Below, in pieces: positions 33,523 to 43,291 of a stretch of DNA of 64,000 nucleotides (position 1 is the stretch's first letter; every line of letters begins with the position of its first letter). The DNA comes from Cladophialophora immunda. Lineage: Eukaryota > Ascomycota > Eurotiomycetes > Chaetothyriales > Herpotrichiellaceae. The stretch covers positions 6,324,001 to 6,388,000 of the forward strand of contig NW_015622541.1 of assembly GCF_000835495.1 (NCBI RefSeq), read 5' to 3'. The translations under genes were made by a program, and so were the position numbers. Below the pieces are notes generated by a model, which had not been told where the DNA came from, did no database searches, and saw only the letters and a list, made by a program, of their open reading frames with translations.

Positions 33523-35645
33523 TCATTTCACTTTCTTCCCTTCCTCCGCTGTAGTTTTTGCCGTCGGTGTCGTCGCCGCCGCGGCGGCCTTGGCAATCTC
33601 GGCGGCCTTTGCCCTGTCCGCCGCCAGATTCTGTTGTTGTGGGTGCTGGTCGGTGCCAAAGACCTGGGGCAGCTTCCAGTCGGGCATCTCGAGCTTGCGG
33701 CCGAGCTTGAGCTCGATGGCGTTCTTCAGCCCCTCGCCGCTGGGCATGGTGACGCGGCTGCCGCGGCGGCGGCGGGTCTCGATGTCGGCGCGGATCTCGT
33801 CGATGGCCTCGTCGATCTCGCGGACCGGGTCGTTGGGCAGGCCCAACGACGGCGGGTACTGCGTCTCCTCGGCGATGGTCTTGCGCAGGTGCGGGTGGTT
33901 GCGCGTGTCCAGGCGCTTGGTCAGGGCGCGCTTGGCCGGCGAGGCGAAGAAGGCCAGCGACGCCGCCACCCCGACCACCGTGTAGAAGTAGACGCGCGCC
34001 CACACCTTCAGCGAGTCGCCGAACCCCAGCACCACGAAGGGCGCCGTCGTGAAGCAGAACGCCAGCTGCGTCGCCACGTAGCCCGCCGCGTCGTAGTAGA
34101 TCTTGTACCGCGTCGGCTTGCTCCCGTCGGGCGTCAGGAAAAACGGCCGCACGTACCGCCGGAAGTTCTTGGCCACCGTCTGGATGAACGCCGCCAGCAC
34201 GAACGTCAGGTAGTACCCCGGGTAGAAGCCGTGCCACAGCGCCGAGGTCAGGAAGGTCGCCAGCGTGGCGCGGAAGCCCGGCTTCTTGCCCTTGGGCGTC
34301 ACGCGCAGGTAGATGTAGTTGCGCAGCCACTTGTTGGTGTTTTTGTTCCAGTTGTCCAGGTACGCGCGCGAGTTCTGCGCCGTCTCGATCCCCCACGGGT
34401 TCACGTTCTCGAGGTGGTCCCACTTGGCCTGGCCCGTCTTTTCGTCGATGCCGTTGTAGCTGATCCCGGCCATGATACAAGCCCCTTCCGTCAGCGACCA
34501 CACCCCGTAGTACTTTGTGCGCGTGGCGAAGCCGAGCATCTGCAGCAGCCAGACCCGGTAAGGGAATGAGTACTTCATGTATTCGTCCGAGAGGAAAAAG
34601 GGCACGTGGTACCATTGGGAGAGTTGCAGGAAGGCGCCGATCCAGATGAGACCGCCGACGGCTTTGCGGATGGCTGGTACTGTCGAGTGCGGGATGCGGC
34701 GTTTGCCCTTCGCGGGAGGTGCTGCTTTGGTGCCTGGCGTGGCATCGTATATGCTTCCGTCGAGCCATCGTTTGTAGTCCGCGTACTAGGGTCGATTACA
34801 ATGCACCGGTTAGCTACGCGATATTTTCGGGGGATGTTTAACCCGGTTGGCCTCGGCCGCCCAAGCAGGGGAACGACTTACTTCAAATGCAGGACCGGTG
34901 AAAATAGAGGGAAAGAAGAACACATAGCCCGCGAAGTCGAGAAGGTTGGGCATCTTGTATACCGCGCGGTCTTTCTGGGTGTCGGTCAACAATTCGCCTT
35001 TTAGTCTCCCGTCATGCACGTTCCAACTGAACCCATGCAGCTTCATGATCAAGACCATTTGGCCCCCCGTGATGTCTATAAGACTCGGGTCGGCAATCCT
35101 TTGTCGTTCAATGTGGCTGATTGACATGTGGCCCTGGGTGATAATGTAAGAACAAAGCGAAGCAGAGGGGGCTCTGTGAGAGCGAACCATCAAAAAGCAA
35201 AATACGAGCCACGGCATCAGCGAGCCATCGACATAGTAGGCTATTAGATAGGTGCCGATCGCGTCTATGAGGAGAGTAACCGTTCCGCTACAAACGAAAT
35301 GTTCTTTAGCTTGACTTGAGATTGACCGGGGAGCCAAGGGCGACGATAATAGACTGTCGTACAGAAGATGGACTCACTTCCAAAGATCATAAACACCAAG
35401 CAGGTAGAAGAGGGTGATGGAGACACTGAATATGTTCTTCCATTGTGGCTTGTCGTCCGGAAGTCGTTTCAAGACAGCAGCCAAAGGGTATGACACGAGA
35501 AAGATTGTCAGGAGCTTAAGCTCATCGACAGAAGCCCCGATGGCCTTGGAAAGCCAGAGGAAGGCTGCAGGAGACCGTCAGGTAACATTCACACAAGCAG
35601 AATGGCGGAGCGGCTAGACTCACGGATATCTATCCCTGGCAGCAT
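33523..35645 (-). CDS. ALE1: lysophospholipid acyltransferase (MBOAT, Ale1 type)
   Basis: Five exons: 35645-35624, 35564-35378, 35287-35188, 35133-34882 and 34785-33523, totalling 608 codons (607 aa), close to yeast Ale1. The enzyme re-acylates lysophospholipids in the ER (Lands cycle). Exon 1 is only 22 nt (MLPGIDI). The 54-nt intron 35187-35134 has no in-frame stop, but removing it restores the family sequence FCFLM/GHMSISHIERQR. Later motifs are FPSIFTGPAFEYADYKRWL, NWNKNTNKWLRNYIYLR (MBOAT Asn region) and SALWHGFYPGYYLTF, where His372 is the expected catalytic His. Several membrane helices surround them. The C-terminus is Lys/Ala-rich. Exon 5 has far higher third-position GC than exons 2-4, which creates long antisense open frames. 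It is head to head with VPS45. Confidence 0.92.
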
Positions 35646-36146
35646 GGTTGTTGAGTTCCCCGCCTTCTCAGTCTATAGGTAGAAGATCAAGAGTATGCTC
35701 GAGAAACAATGCACACTGAAAAGCAGCAGGCATTGTTGAGGGAATGGACAGAATATTGGGACTGCAAACGACCAGAGATGAGGAAACGTGGGGGAAACTT
35801 TTTTGGGACGCGGAGGAAGTGGAAGGGTGAGAAGATGACATCAAATCAGGTCACATGCCAGGCACCACGCGCTCAACAAGCGTCGTTTCAAGTTGTTTGG
35901 TGGCAGCCTCGTCGTGCCTCCTGCGCCATGACAAGGCTCCGAATGACCTCGATCAAGCTCACCAGACACAGGCAGCAGACGCAAACACCCCGAAACACTC
36001 TCTGTTCTCATTGACACTGCCTTAGTTCCGGTCTTCATTGAATCCCTCTGACCACGTCCATCCCTCTCATGACCACCATGTACCGGTAGCTCGCAGTCCC
36101 GCCCGCTTATACACCTTCTCCCCACCAGGCCGGATCGAGCATCACC
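35646..36146. promoter_or_regulatory. shared divergent promoter, ALE1 / VPS45
   Basis: 501 nt between the two start codons; both promoters lie here. Pyrimidine-rich stretches precede the VPS45 ATG. No named site was recognised. Confidence 0.5.
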
Positions 36147-37928
36147 ATGGACGTCGCTTCGGCGATTTCGGGCTATGTCTCGAAGATTGCCGGCGTTGGG
36201 GAAGGCGCTGCCGCCTCTCAAAGCCAGAAGATGAAGATCCTGCTGTTGGATTCCGAGACAGTTCCAATCGTGTCAACCGCAATCACCCAATCCGCCCTCC
36301 TTCGATATCAGATCTACCTTATTGACAGAATCGATAACCCTGCGCGCGAACGCATGCGCCACCTCAGATGCCTGTGCTTCGTCCGCCCGTCCCCAGACTC
36401 GATCCAATTCCTCATCGACGAACTGCGCGAGCCCAAGTACGGTGAATACAACATCTACTTCAGCAACATCATAAAGAAGTCGTCGTTGGAGAGGTTAGCG
36501 GAGGCCGATGATCATGAGGTGGTAAAGGCGGTCCAGGAATACTTTGCTGATTACATTGTGGTCAATCCGGACTTGATGTCCTTGAATCTGGGATTCCCCA
36601 AGCAGAGGCTATGGAGCCACAGTCCAGACGTCTGGAACACCGATGCCTTACAAAGAACAACCGAGGGGGTGGTTGCCCTTCTGTTATCACTGAAGAAGAA
36701 CCCGCTGATACGATATGAGAAAAATAGCCTTATGGCTAAGAAGCTTGCCACCGAAATTCGCTACCAGATCACGCAAGAAGAACAACTATTCGACTTTCGC
36801 AAGACCGATACTCCGCCACTGCTATTAATCTTGGACCGAAGAGATGATCCTATTACGCCACTACTCACGCAATGGACGTACCAAGCTCAAGTCCATGAAT
36901 TACTCGGCATCCATAACGGCCGAGTTGATCTGAGTGCAGTCCCCGATATTCGACCAGAACTCAAAGAAATCGTCCTCTCACAGGACCAAGATCCGTTCTT
37001 CAAGAAAAACATGTATCAAAACTTTGGTGATTTGGGCGGGAACATCAAGGAATATGTCGACCAGTATCAGAGTCGAACCAAATCCACTGCTCAGATTGAA
37101 TCGATCGCCGACATGAAACGCTTTGTCGAAGACTACCCAGAATTCCGCAAACTTTCTGGCAACGTCTCCAAACACGTAACTCTGGTCAGCGAACTCAGTC
37201 GTCGTGTCTCCGCCGACTCACTGCTCGATGTCTCAGAACTGGAGCAGAGTCTAGTCTGCAACGACAATCATGCTGCCGATCTGAAGACGCTGCAAAGGCA
37301 CATTCAAAATCCAAGCGTGCCCGCAGACAATAAGATCCGCCTTGTGGCCCTCTATGCCATTCGCTACGAACGCAATCCCAATAACGCTCTGCCTGTTCTC
37401 CTTGACCTGCTGGCTTCCGTAGCCGACGTCCCTGCGTACAAGATCTCCATAATCCCTAAACTTCTTGCTTACCACCACAGTCTTCAGCCCGCTCCCGTTG
37501 GTGGAGCGATTGGTTTTACCGATCTTTTCGACTCGGGCTCTTCTCCATTTAGCCAATTTCGACGGAACCTGAATCTGAAGGGCGTTGAGAACGTGTACAC
37601 CCAGCACTCCCCACGTCTGGAAAACACGCTCCAGAATCTCATCAAAGGGCGACTGAAGGAACTGCAATATCCCTTCGTGGATGGACACCATACGAGGGAC
37701 AAACCTCAGGACATCATCGTCTTTATGGTGGGAGGCGTCACGTACGAGGAGGCCAAAATGGTAGCGCAGGTCAACGCCTCGGTCCCGGGCGTGAGAGTGG
37801 TGCTCGGAGGAACAAGCGTGGTTAATTCAACAATGTTCCTGGAAGAGGTGGATGATGCGGTTGGTAGCTGGCCGGACCAAGGTCCTGCATCGGCAAGAGA
37901 ACGGCTAGGCAGGGCCGTAGGCAGGTGA
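36147..37928 (+). CDS. VPS45: Sec1/Munc18-family protein Vps45
   Basis: Intronless, 593 aa. Vps45 binds the syntaxin Tlg2 and promotes SNARE assembly at the trans-Golgi and endosomes. The sequence covers the whole SM fold: MKILLLDSETVPIVSTAITQ near residue 30, VYLIDRID-like segment QIYLIDRIDNPARERMRHLR, then FVRPSPDSIQFLIDEL, YFADYIVVNPDL, the domain-3 core LLILDRRDDPITPLLTQWTY and QVHELLGIHNGRVDLS. The C-terminal part has RPQDIIVF-like KPQDIIVFMVGGVTYEEA and VPGVRVVLGGTSVVNS. The KILLLD start and short N-terminal lead (about 28 residues) fit the family. The ATG at 36147 begins the frame just after a pyrimidine-rich leader. Confidence 0.95.
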   Translation: MDVASAISGYVSKIAGVGEGAAASQSQKMKILLLDSETVPIVSTAITQSALLRYQIYLIDRIDNPARERMRHLRCLCFVRPSPDSIQFLIDELREPKYGEYNIYFSNIIKKSSLERLAEADDHEVVKAVQEYFADYIVVNPDLMSLNLGFPKQRLWSHSPDVWNTDALQRTTEGVVALLLSLKKNPLIRYEKNSLMAKKLATEIRYQITQEEQLFDFRKTDTPPLLLILDRRDDPITPLLTQWTYQAQVHELLGIHNGRVDLSAVPDIRPELKEIVLSQDQDPFFKKNMYQNFGDLGGNIKEYVDQYQSRTKSTAQIESIADMKRFVEDYPEFRKLSGNVSKHVTLVSELSRRVSADSLLDVSELEQSLVCNDNHAADLKTLQRHIQNPSVPADNKIRLVALYAIRYERNPNNALPVLLDLLASVADVPAYKISIIPKLLAYHHSLQPAPVGGAIGFTDLFDSGSSPFSQFRRNLNLKGVENVYTQHSPRLENTLQNLIKGRLKELQYPFVDGHHTRDKPQDIIVFMVGGVTYEEAKMVAQVNASVPGVRVVLGGTSVVNSTMFLEEVDDAVGSWPDQGPASARERLGRAVGR

Positions 37929-38710
37929 CAGGACCTGGGAATCCCACCAGTGGGATGGTACCGCTGTCTCTGTCGACCTTCTTCGAGTCCATCTAGTCCT
38001 GGAAAGATTAACGAAATGCCAACGACGGACCCCCTCTTTTACAAGCCCGTCCTTTTCCGTGCAAGGTATCGACCTGTTGCATGTGAGTGCTGCGGTTGGT
38101 GACAGGAGGGAATTCAATCACTTGCCGACGCAACAGAGATTATTCAGCGAAAGAAGACGTCTGCTCGAAGCCGAGATCATGCTTATACGGAGAAGCTTGT
38201 TAGCTCGAGAACGACCAAGATGACTCTGTAATCTTATTGACTGACAGTGTCGCTTTGGACGAGGTATTTTGGAGCTGAGGGTATCTGTGTTGATGCCTGA
38301 GCTCACAAGGGTACCACCTGCGCGACGGAGGTCAACAGGGCAACGATCGGTCGGCACCCTGATTTTATGGCTCAACGTGAAGGTACCGGGTGCCGATCCC
38401 CTTTACTGCCGTTGGCCGGATGCACTGTCATGCACGAACCGCCTGTAAGGTCGGGGAAGCTCATTCAGCTATCCGTTCACAATGGTCTCGTGGGTTCCCG
38501 CTTTTTCAACCGAAAATGCTGTGGAGTGAAGGCAGCCCGAGTTGAGATCGTAGTACGGACGAGCAAAGATGTTCTCGATACCGGACAGTCCTTTGATAAA
38601 GTGTGATGGTACAAGCACGGATGTGCGACTAATACACATGATCTTACCCTTCATGACGATGCTGAAGGTCTTTTTTAACGTCTTCTCGCGCTCCCGATCT
38701 ATGCTCCAGC
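37929..38710. other. intergenic between convergent VPS45 and CRD1
   Basis: 782 nt between two converging 3' ends. Short frames on both strands are not coding-like. Nothing else was seen. Confidence 0.55.
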
Positions 38711-40388
38711 TCAATTCTTCCCTTCCTCTTTTCCACCCTTCTGGTTTTCCTTTTCTCCCTGTTCCTCCTTCGTCAATATCCTCACAGCCTGTTTATTGCC
38801 CAAGTAGCTCAGTCCGCTCCACACCGTCGTGCCTGCCACAAGGTAGTACCAACCTTCCATGACGCCCCAAAGGTTCCCCGCGTCGACCAACCAGGCGGGC
38901 AGGACGGGGAGCAACATGGCGTTGCCGACCAGCAACAGCTGCAGCAGGGTGTTGATCTTGGAGATCTCGGTGGGGTGGACCTCGGCCGAGGGGAGCGAGA
39001 AGTCCCAGAAGCGGGTGAAGGTCTTGGGCGGGGGCAGGGAGATCCAACGGAAGTAGATGGCCGAGATGGCCAGGGCGACGTCGCGGCCCAGCACGACCAC
39101 GGCCAGCCACACAGGCAGCGTGCCGTTGGCCGTCAGCGTCACCACGCACGTCGTCATCAGGATCTTGTCCGCCATCGGGTCGATCACCGTGCCCACCACC
39201 GTCTGCGAGTGGAACCGCCGCGCCAGCCACCCGTCGACCAGGTCCGTGATGCCCGCGTACGCGAACAGCCCCAGCGCCAGCAGAGCCTCGTGCTGCAGCA
39301 CGAAGTACCCGACCAGCGGCGCCGCGAGGAGCCGCGAGAACGTCAGCGCGTTGGGCAGCGTGTAGATGTTCTCGTGCGTCTGGGTCAGGGCGCGCGGGAG
39401 CCGCGGAGGAGGCAGGATCGTGGGCTGCGAAGTTGGGGTTGGTGAGGTCGTTGACGGCTTGACGCCGCTGGGAGGAGAATGTCAGCATAGGTCTGTGCAT
39501 TTAATTGAGCAGCAAGAACTCTGAACGGGGAATGCCCAGAGGGATGTTCTCTATTTAGGGATTCATGGGGTGTCCTTTAACGGTAGAGAAGCTCTGGCAA
39601 GACCATACTCGGATATAGAGACTCCACTTGACATAGAACGTATATCCTTCTTACTCTCCAGTCAAGATAAGGATAGATACTGTGGTTCTCGTCCGCTGTG
39701 GGACGTCTAAAGGACCATGGAATTTTGGGGGGATTTGTGCTGATGAACACGTCGTTCCCAACGAGAAGAGTAAAGAAACTGGCGAGGACTTCATCACCCT
39801 TGACATACCTAGTGCTAGATCCCCCCTGCTTATCAGGCACATTGCGTCCCTCAGCGCTCAATATTGAGGGCGCCCTCGAAAAGCTTCGCGCCTGCGACAA
39901 TCGGCTGACCATCACGCCACAAGACGACAAGCCCCGGTTACGGAACGCTGGGCTCGAAGATCTGCTTGAATAACTCGTCGTCAGTTGACATGTGCTTTGG
40001 GTTTGATATGCCGCGACAGGGACACAGGTAGATTCCGAGGACGAAGGGTGGTGTCGTACCTTGACGTCGACAGAGACGGTGAAATGGGGGTTCTAGCATT
40101 TCCAGCCCATGTCGCTGTGGTCGGCTTCGGTGTGGAAGTTGAAAATGAACACTTCTGACCAGCCGTGGTCCGTACCCCGCGACAACTCTGATCCGGATTC
40201 GGGCATCGTGGCGCGTTATAATGGTTCCAAGTCCTCGAGGAGAGTATGACGGAAGACGGGCGTTGAGCAGGCGAAGAAAGGGGACCCGGAGCGGACAGTT
40301 TAACGACGGCTCGACTCATCGCAACGGTAGGTCGGAAGATCACCGAGCTTGCCATGGCCTGGACATTTTGTCGGGCTGACGGGGTCAT
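38711..40388 (-). CDS. CRD1: mitochondrial cardiolipin synthase
   Basis: Likely two exons, 40388-40060 and 39467-38711, giving 361 aa. The enzyme joins CDP-diacylglycerol and phosphatidylglycerol to make cardiolipin in the inner mitochondrial membrane. Exon 1 reads as a presequence: Arg/Ser/Thr-rich with almost no acidic residues (MSRAVVKLSAPGPLSS, RGVRTTAGQKCSFSTSTPK). Exon 2 has the family entry ENIYTLPNALTFSRLLAAP and the CDP-alcohol phosphotransferase motif DLVDGWLARRF...VGTVIDPMADK, with D185, D188, G189, A192, R193, G202, D206 and D210. Hydrophobic helices follow, and a Lys/Glu-rich tail. The intron (40059-39468) is 592 nt, far longer than others here; donor gtacga and acceptor cccag agree in phase, but an extra small exon inside it cannot be excluded. 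The catalytic part is certain, the 5' end less so. Confidence 0.85.
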
Positions 40389-40897
40389 TCAATCTCGACC
40401 GTCGCGAAGCAAGAGCTCGACGATAGAAAACAGAAACGAGAAAAGATTCCCCCCTGACGAACTGGATGATGGAAGAACCTGAATGTTGCACAGATGGTAA
40501 AGCTGGTCGGCAGGATGCGCAAGGGTGTATCGTCCAGCGTGGTCACAGGCGTGATGAGTCCTAACTCGGAGCGATTTGTCTTCTATAGCAAAGCAATTTG
40601 GAGCTGGAGGAGCACGCGTGGAGGAAGTTGGACGTTTTGAGGTTTTCAGAAATACGCGGCTGACTAAGCAGAATACCTCTATGCTCGGTTTCTGTGCAGC
40701 CTTGCGAAGAGAGCGCCAGGCTGCGCAGTATATGAGACAGTACGATCTCTAAGAATGTGCGAATAAAACGTGAAGAGGAAAGCAGTATTGATCATTCATT
40801 CCAAGTCCGGCAAGATGGAAGTCACCGTGCCAGCAGTCAAGACGCCGTCGCTATGCAACCTCCCTCAATCTCGATTGTGCTGCCACCAAATATCATG
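40389..40897. other. intergenic, MTO1 3' end to CRD1 start
   Basis: 509 nt between two genes on the same strand: MTO1 3' UTR and CRD1 promoter. Nothing further was recognised. Confidence 0.5.
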
Positions 40898-43024
40898 TTA
40901 TACAGGTACAGCTCCTTCAGGTTGAGCTCCACCATCCCGAGGCAACAATTCGTCCTCTGTCATCTTGCTACGCCCATTTCTCTTCGCATACCTCAACAGC
41001 CTCAGCGCCCCATGTGGCGTTACGCCCTCAACTCTTCTCGCCATCCCGACACTGGCAGGGCGCACCAGCTTCAACACTTCCCTCTCACCAATGCTCAGCC
41101 CAAACACCGAATCGTAGTCCAGGTCCGCGGGTAGAGCGAGCGATTCGTCCCTGGCAAACGATTCTGCGGCTTTGTGTTGGAAGGAGATGTAAGGAGCATA
41201 GAGGCTCTCAATCGAGACCCTGTTCTTGATCTTGCTGGAGTAATTAGAGATTGACGGGAGAGATTGGACGCGGTCCGCGATGGTGTTCATGTCGACACCA
41301 GTCACACGGAGCATATCAAATGCGCTCCGGCGGTTGGAGTCGATGCGTGAGGGAAACCCCATTTTCACCCATTCCGTGCTTGGGTATCGCACTTCTTCAA
41401 GCTTGCTTTGCAGCTCTACCATTTGGTCTCGACTGTTCGTGAAATGAGCCCAGCGCCTGTCGCTTACCACGCCGACCTTGCGGCCTTTCTCTGTCAGTCG
41501 CAGGTCCGCGTTGTCGGAACGGCAGCTCATGCGGTATTCACTTCGTGCAGTGAACATTCTGTATGGTTCACTCACACCTTTTGTGATGAGGTCGTCGATG
41601 AGGATGCCGATGAATGCTTCAGCGCGGGAAAGAGTGAATGATCCTTTTCCTTGAGCGGACAACCCTGCATTGATACCGGCGACAATTCCTTGAGCCGCGG
41701 CTTCCTCGTAGCCTGTGGTGCCGTTGATTTGTCCAGCGAGGAAAAGCCCTTTTATGAGCTTTGTCTCGAGGGTCGGGAATAGATTTCGTGGGTCAATATA
41801 GTCGTATTCGACACCGTACCCAGGTTGGAGCATTTTGACATTCTCAAGCCCCCTGACGGTTCTGAGCATGGCGTACTGCGCGTCGGCTGGGACGGTCATG
41901 CTGATACCATTAGGATAGATGATTTTGTTTGGCTCAAGACCTTCAGGCTCCAGCCATATCATATGTCTTTGTTTGTCCTTGAATTTGATGATCTTAGATT
42001 CCAGGGACGGACAGTATCGGGGCCCTTTCACCGTTTCTCGAATATGAATCGACTTGTCCAGGTTAGCCCGGATAATCTCATGGGACGCTTCGTTGGTATA
42101 GGTGGTCCAGCAGTTCAATTGACCAGCCTCCCCAATCTCAACAGTGTCGTTCAGGTAAGAAAATGGCGCCGGCGGCGAATCGCCCGGCTGCACTTGCAAC
42201 ACACTGAAATCAATGGTGTCGCGATCCAGGCGTGGCGGGGTCCCGGTCTTCAGTCGTCCCAATGTGAATCCTGCGCTCCGCAGTGACTTGCTCAGGCCAA
42301 AGGTAGCAGCCTCCCCCATTCGTCCAGAGGGATATGCTTCCAGTCCGATGTGTATCTCCCCACCGAGAAACGTCCCAGTAGTGATAACCACATGGGAAGC
42401 AGGAATGACATGGCCATCTTCAAGACGAATGCCGGTGATATGTCCTTGCGATATCTTGTCGCCCGCCTCAATACCCTCTCTTGAAACAATGATATCCGCG
42501 ACTTTGCCTTCCAATATGCTCAGGTTTGGTGTTGACAACATCTCTTCCCGCATATACTTCTTGTATAGGTCTCGGTCGATCTGCGCTCGCGGCCCCCATA
42601 CCGCAGGACCTTTCTTGATATTTAACATTCGAAATTGGATACCGGCTTTGTCGATTATGCGACCAGCGACTCCGTCTAGTGCATCGATCTCTCGGATCAT
42701 GGTGCCCTTTCCTATGCCCCCAAAACTAGGATTGCAGGAACAAACGCCCAGGTTGGACAGTGACGGAGTGACCAGCGCTGTGCGAGCGCCTGATCTGGCA
42801 GCGGCGGCACTGGCTTCTGTCCCTGCATGGCCACCACCAATGACGATGACATCGTAGGGCCTGGATTGATTCAGTACACATTTGTGGCAGAGGGAGGCCA
42901 GGTCCTACCTGACTGCGTCCGTCACGGCAGCAAAGAAGCGGCGCTGCCGGAACAAAACACAAGACCTGGTTCGCGGGGTGTGGCCCCACTGGAAGAGGCT
43001 CGATTGCCGTAACACCGGCCTCAT
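40898..43024 (-). CDS. MTO1: mitochondrial tRNA-modifying FAD enzyme Mto1 (MnmG family)
   Basis: Exons 43024-42909 and 42860-40898 around a 48-nt GT-AG intron, giving 692 aa. With the GTPase Mss1 (MnmE) it installs 5-carboxymethylaminomethyl-type groups on U34 of mitochondrial tRNAs. Exon 1 supplies a mitochondrial presequence ([20 protein letters not shown] ... RQRRFFAA). The join gives [18 protein letters not shown], the FAD-binding Rossmann motif at about residue 40. Then come [17 protein letters not shown] with the family's reactive Cys, [80 protein letters not shown] and [10 protein letters not shown]. The C-terminal helical domain is complete. It is head to head with the NLR gene. Confidence 0.96.
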
Positions 43025-43291
43025 GTTGAAGTATAGACTGGGTAAGGATGAGAGGCATGCGAAGACAAAAGCGACAATGTTTCACGACGAACAATTTTGG
43101 CGCGTCGGATAAACCGCGGCAATTGTATCAGGCAGCAAGGCTATATCGAGTAAGGCTGTAATAGATGGCTGAGAACTTCTACGTGCAAATGAGGCTGAAC
43201 TCGCTCTGCAACCTCTTCGTCGGACCTCTTTTCATTCCATAACCTTCAGATTTGAGGGCTGCACGGTTTTGTCTCAGTCAATTTTCACGCC
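43025..43291. promoter_or_regulatory. divergent promoter, MTO1 / NLR
   Basis: 267 nt separate the MTO1 start from the NLR start. A housekeeping mitochondrial gene and an accessory STAND gene therefore share a short promoter region. No specific site was recognised. Confidence 0.5.

Noticed and set aside
33460..34569. Long plus-strand open frame (369 codons) opposite ALE1
   Set aside because: It is an antisense shadow of the very GC-rich exon 5 of ALE1; the protein is Arg/His/Val-rich with no domain. The other minus-strand frame over the same stretch is rejected for the same reason.
38793..39500. Alternative minus-strand and plus-strand frames over CRD1
   Set aside because: Both arise from high third-position GC; the CRD1 frame has the complete CDP-alcohol phosphotransferase motif and the others have none.
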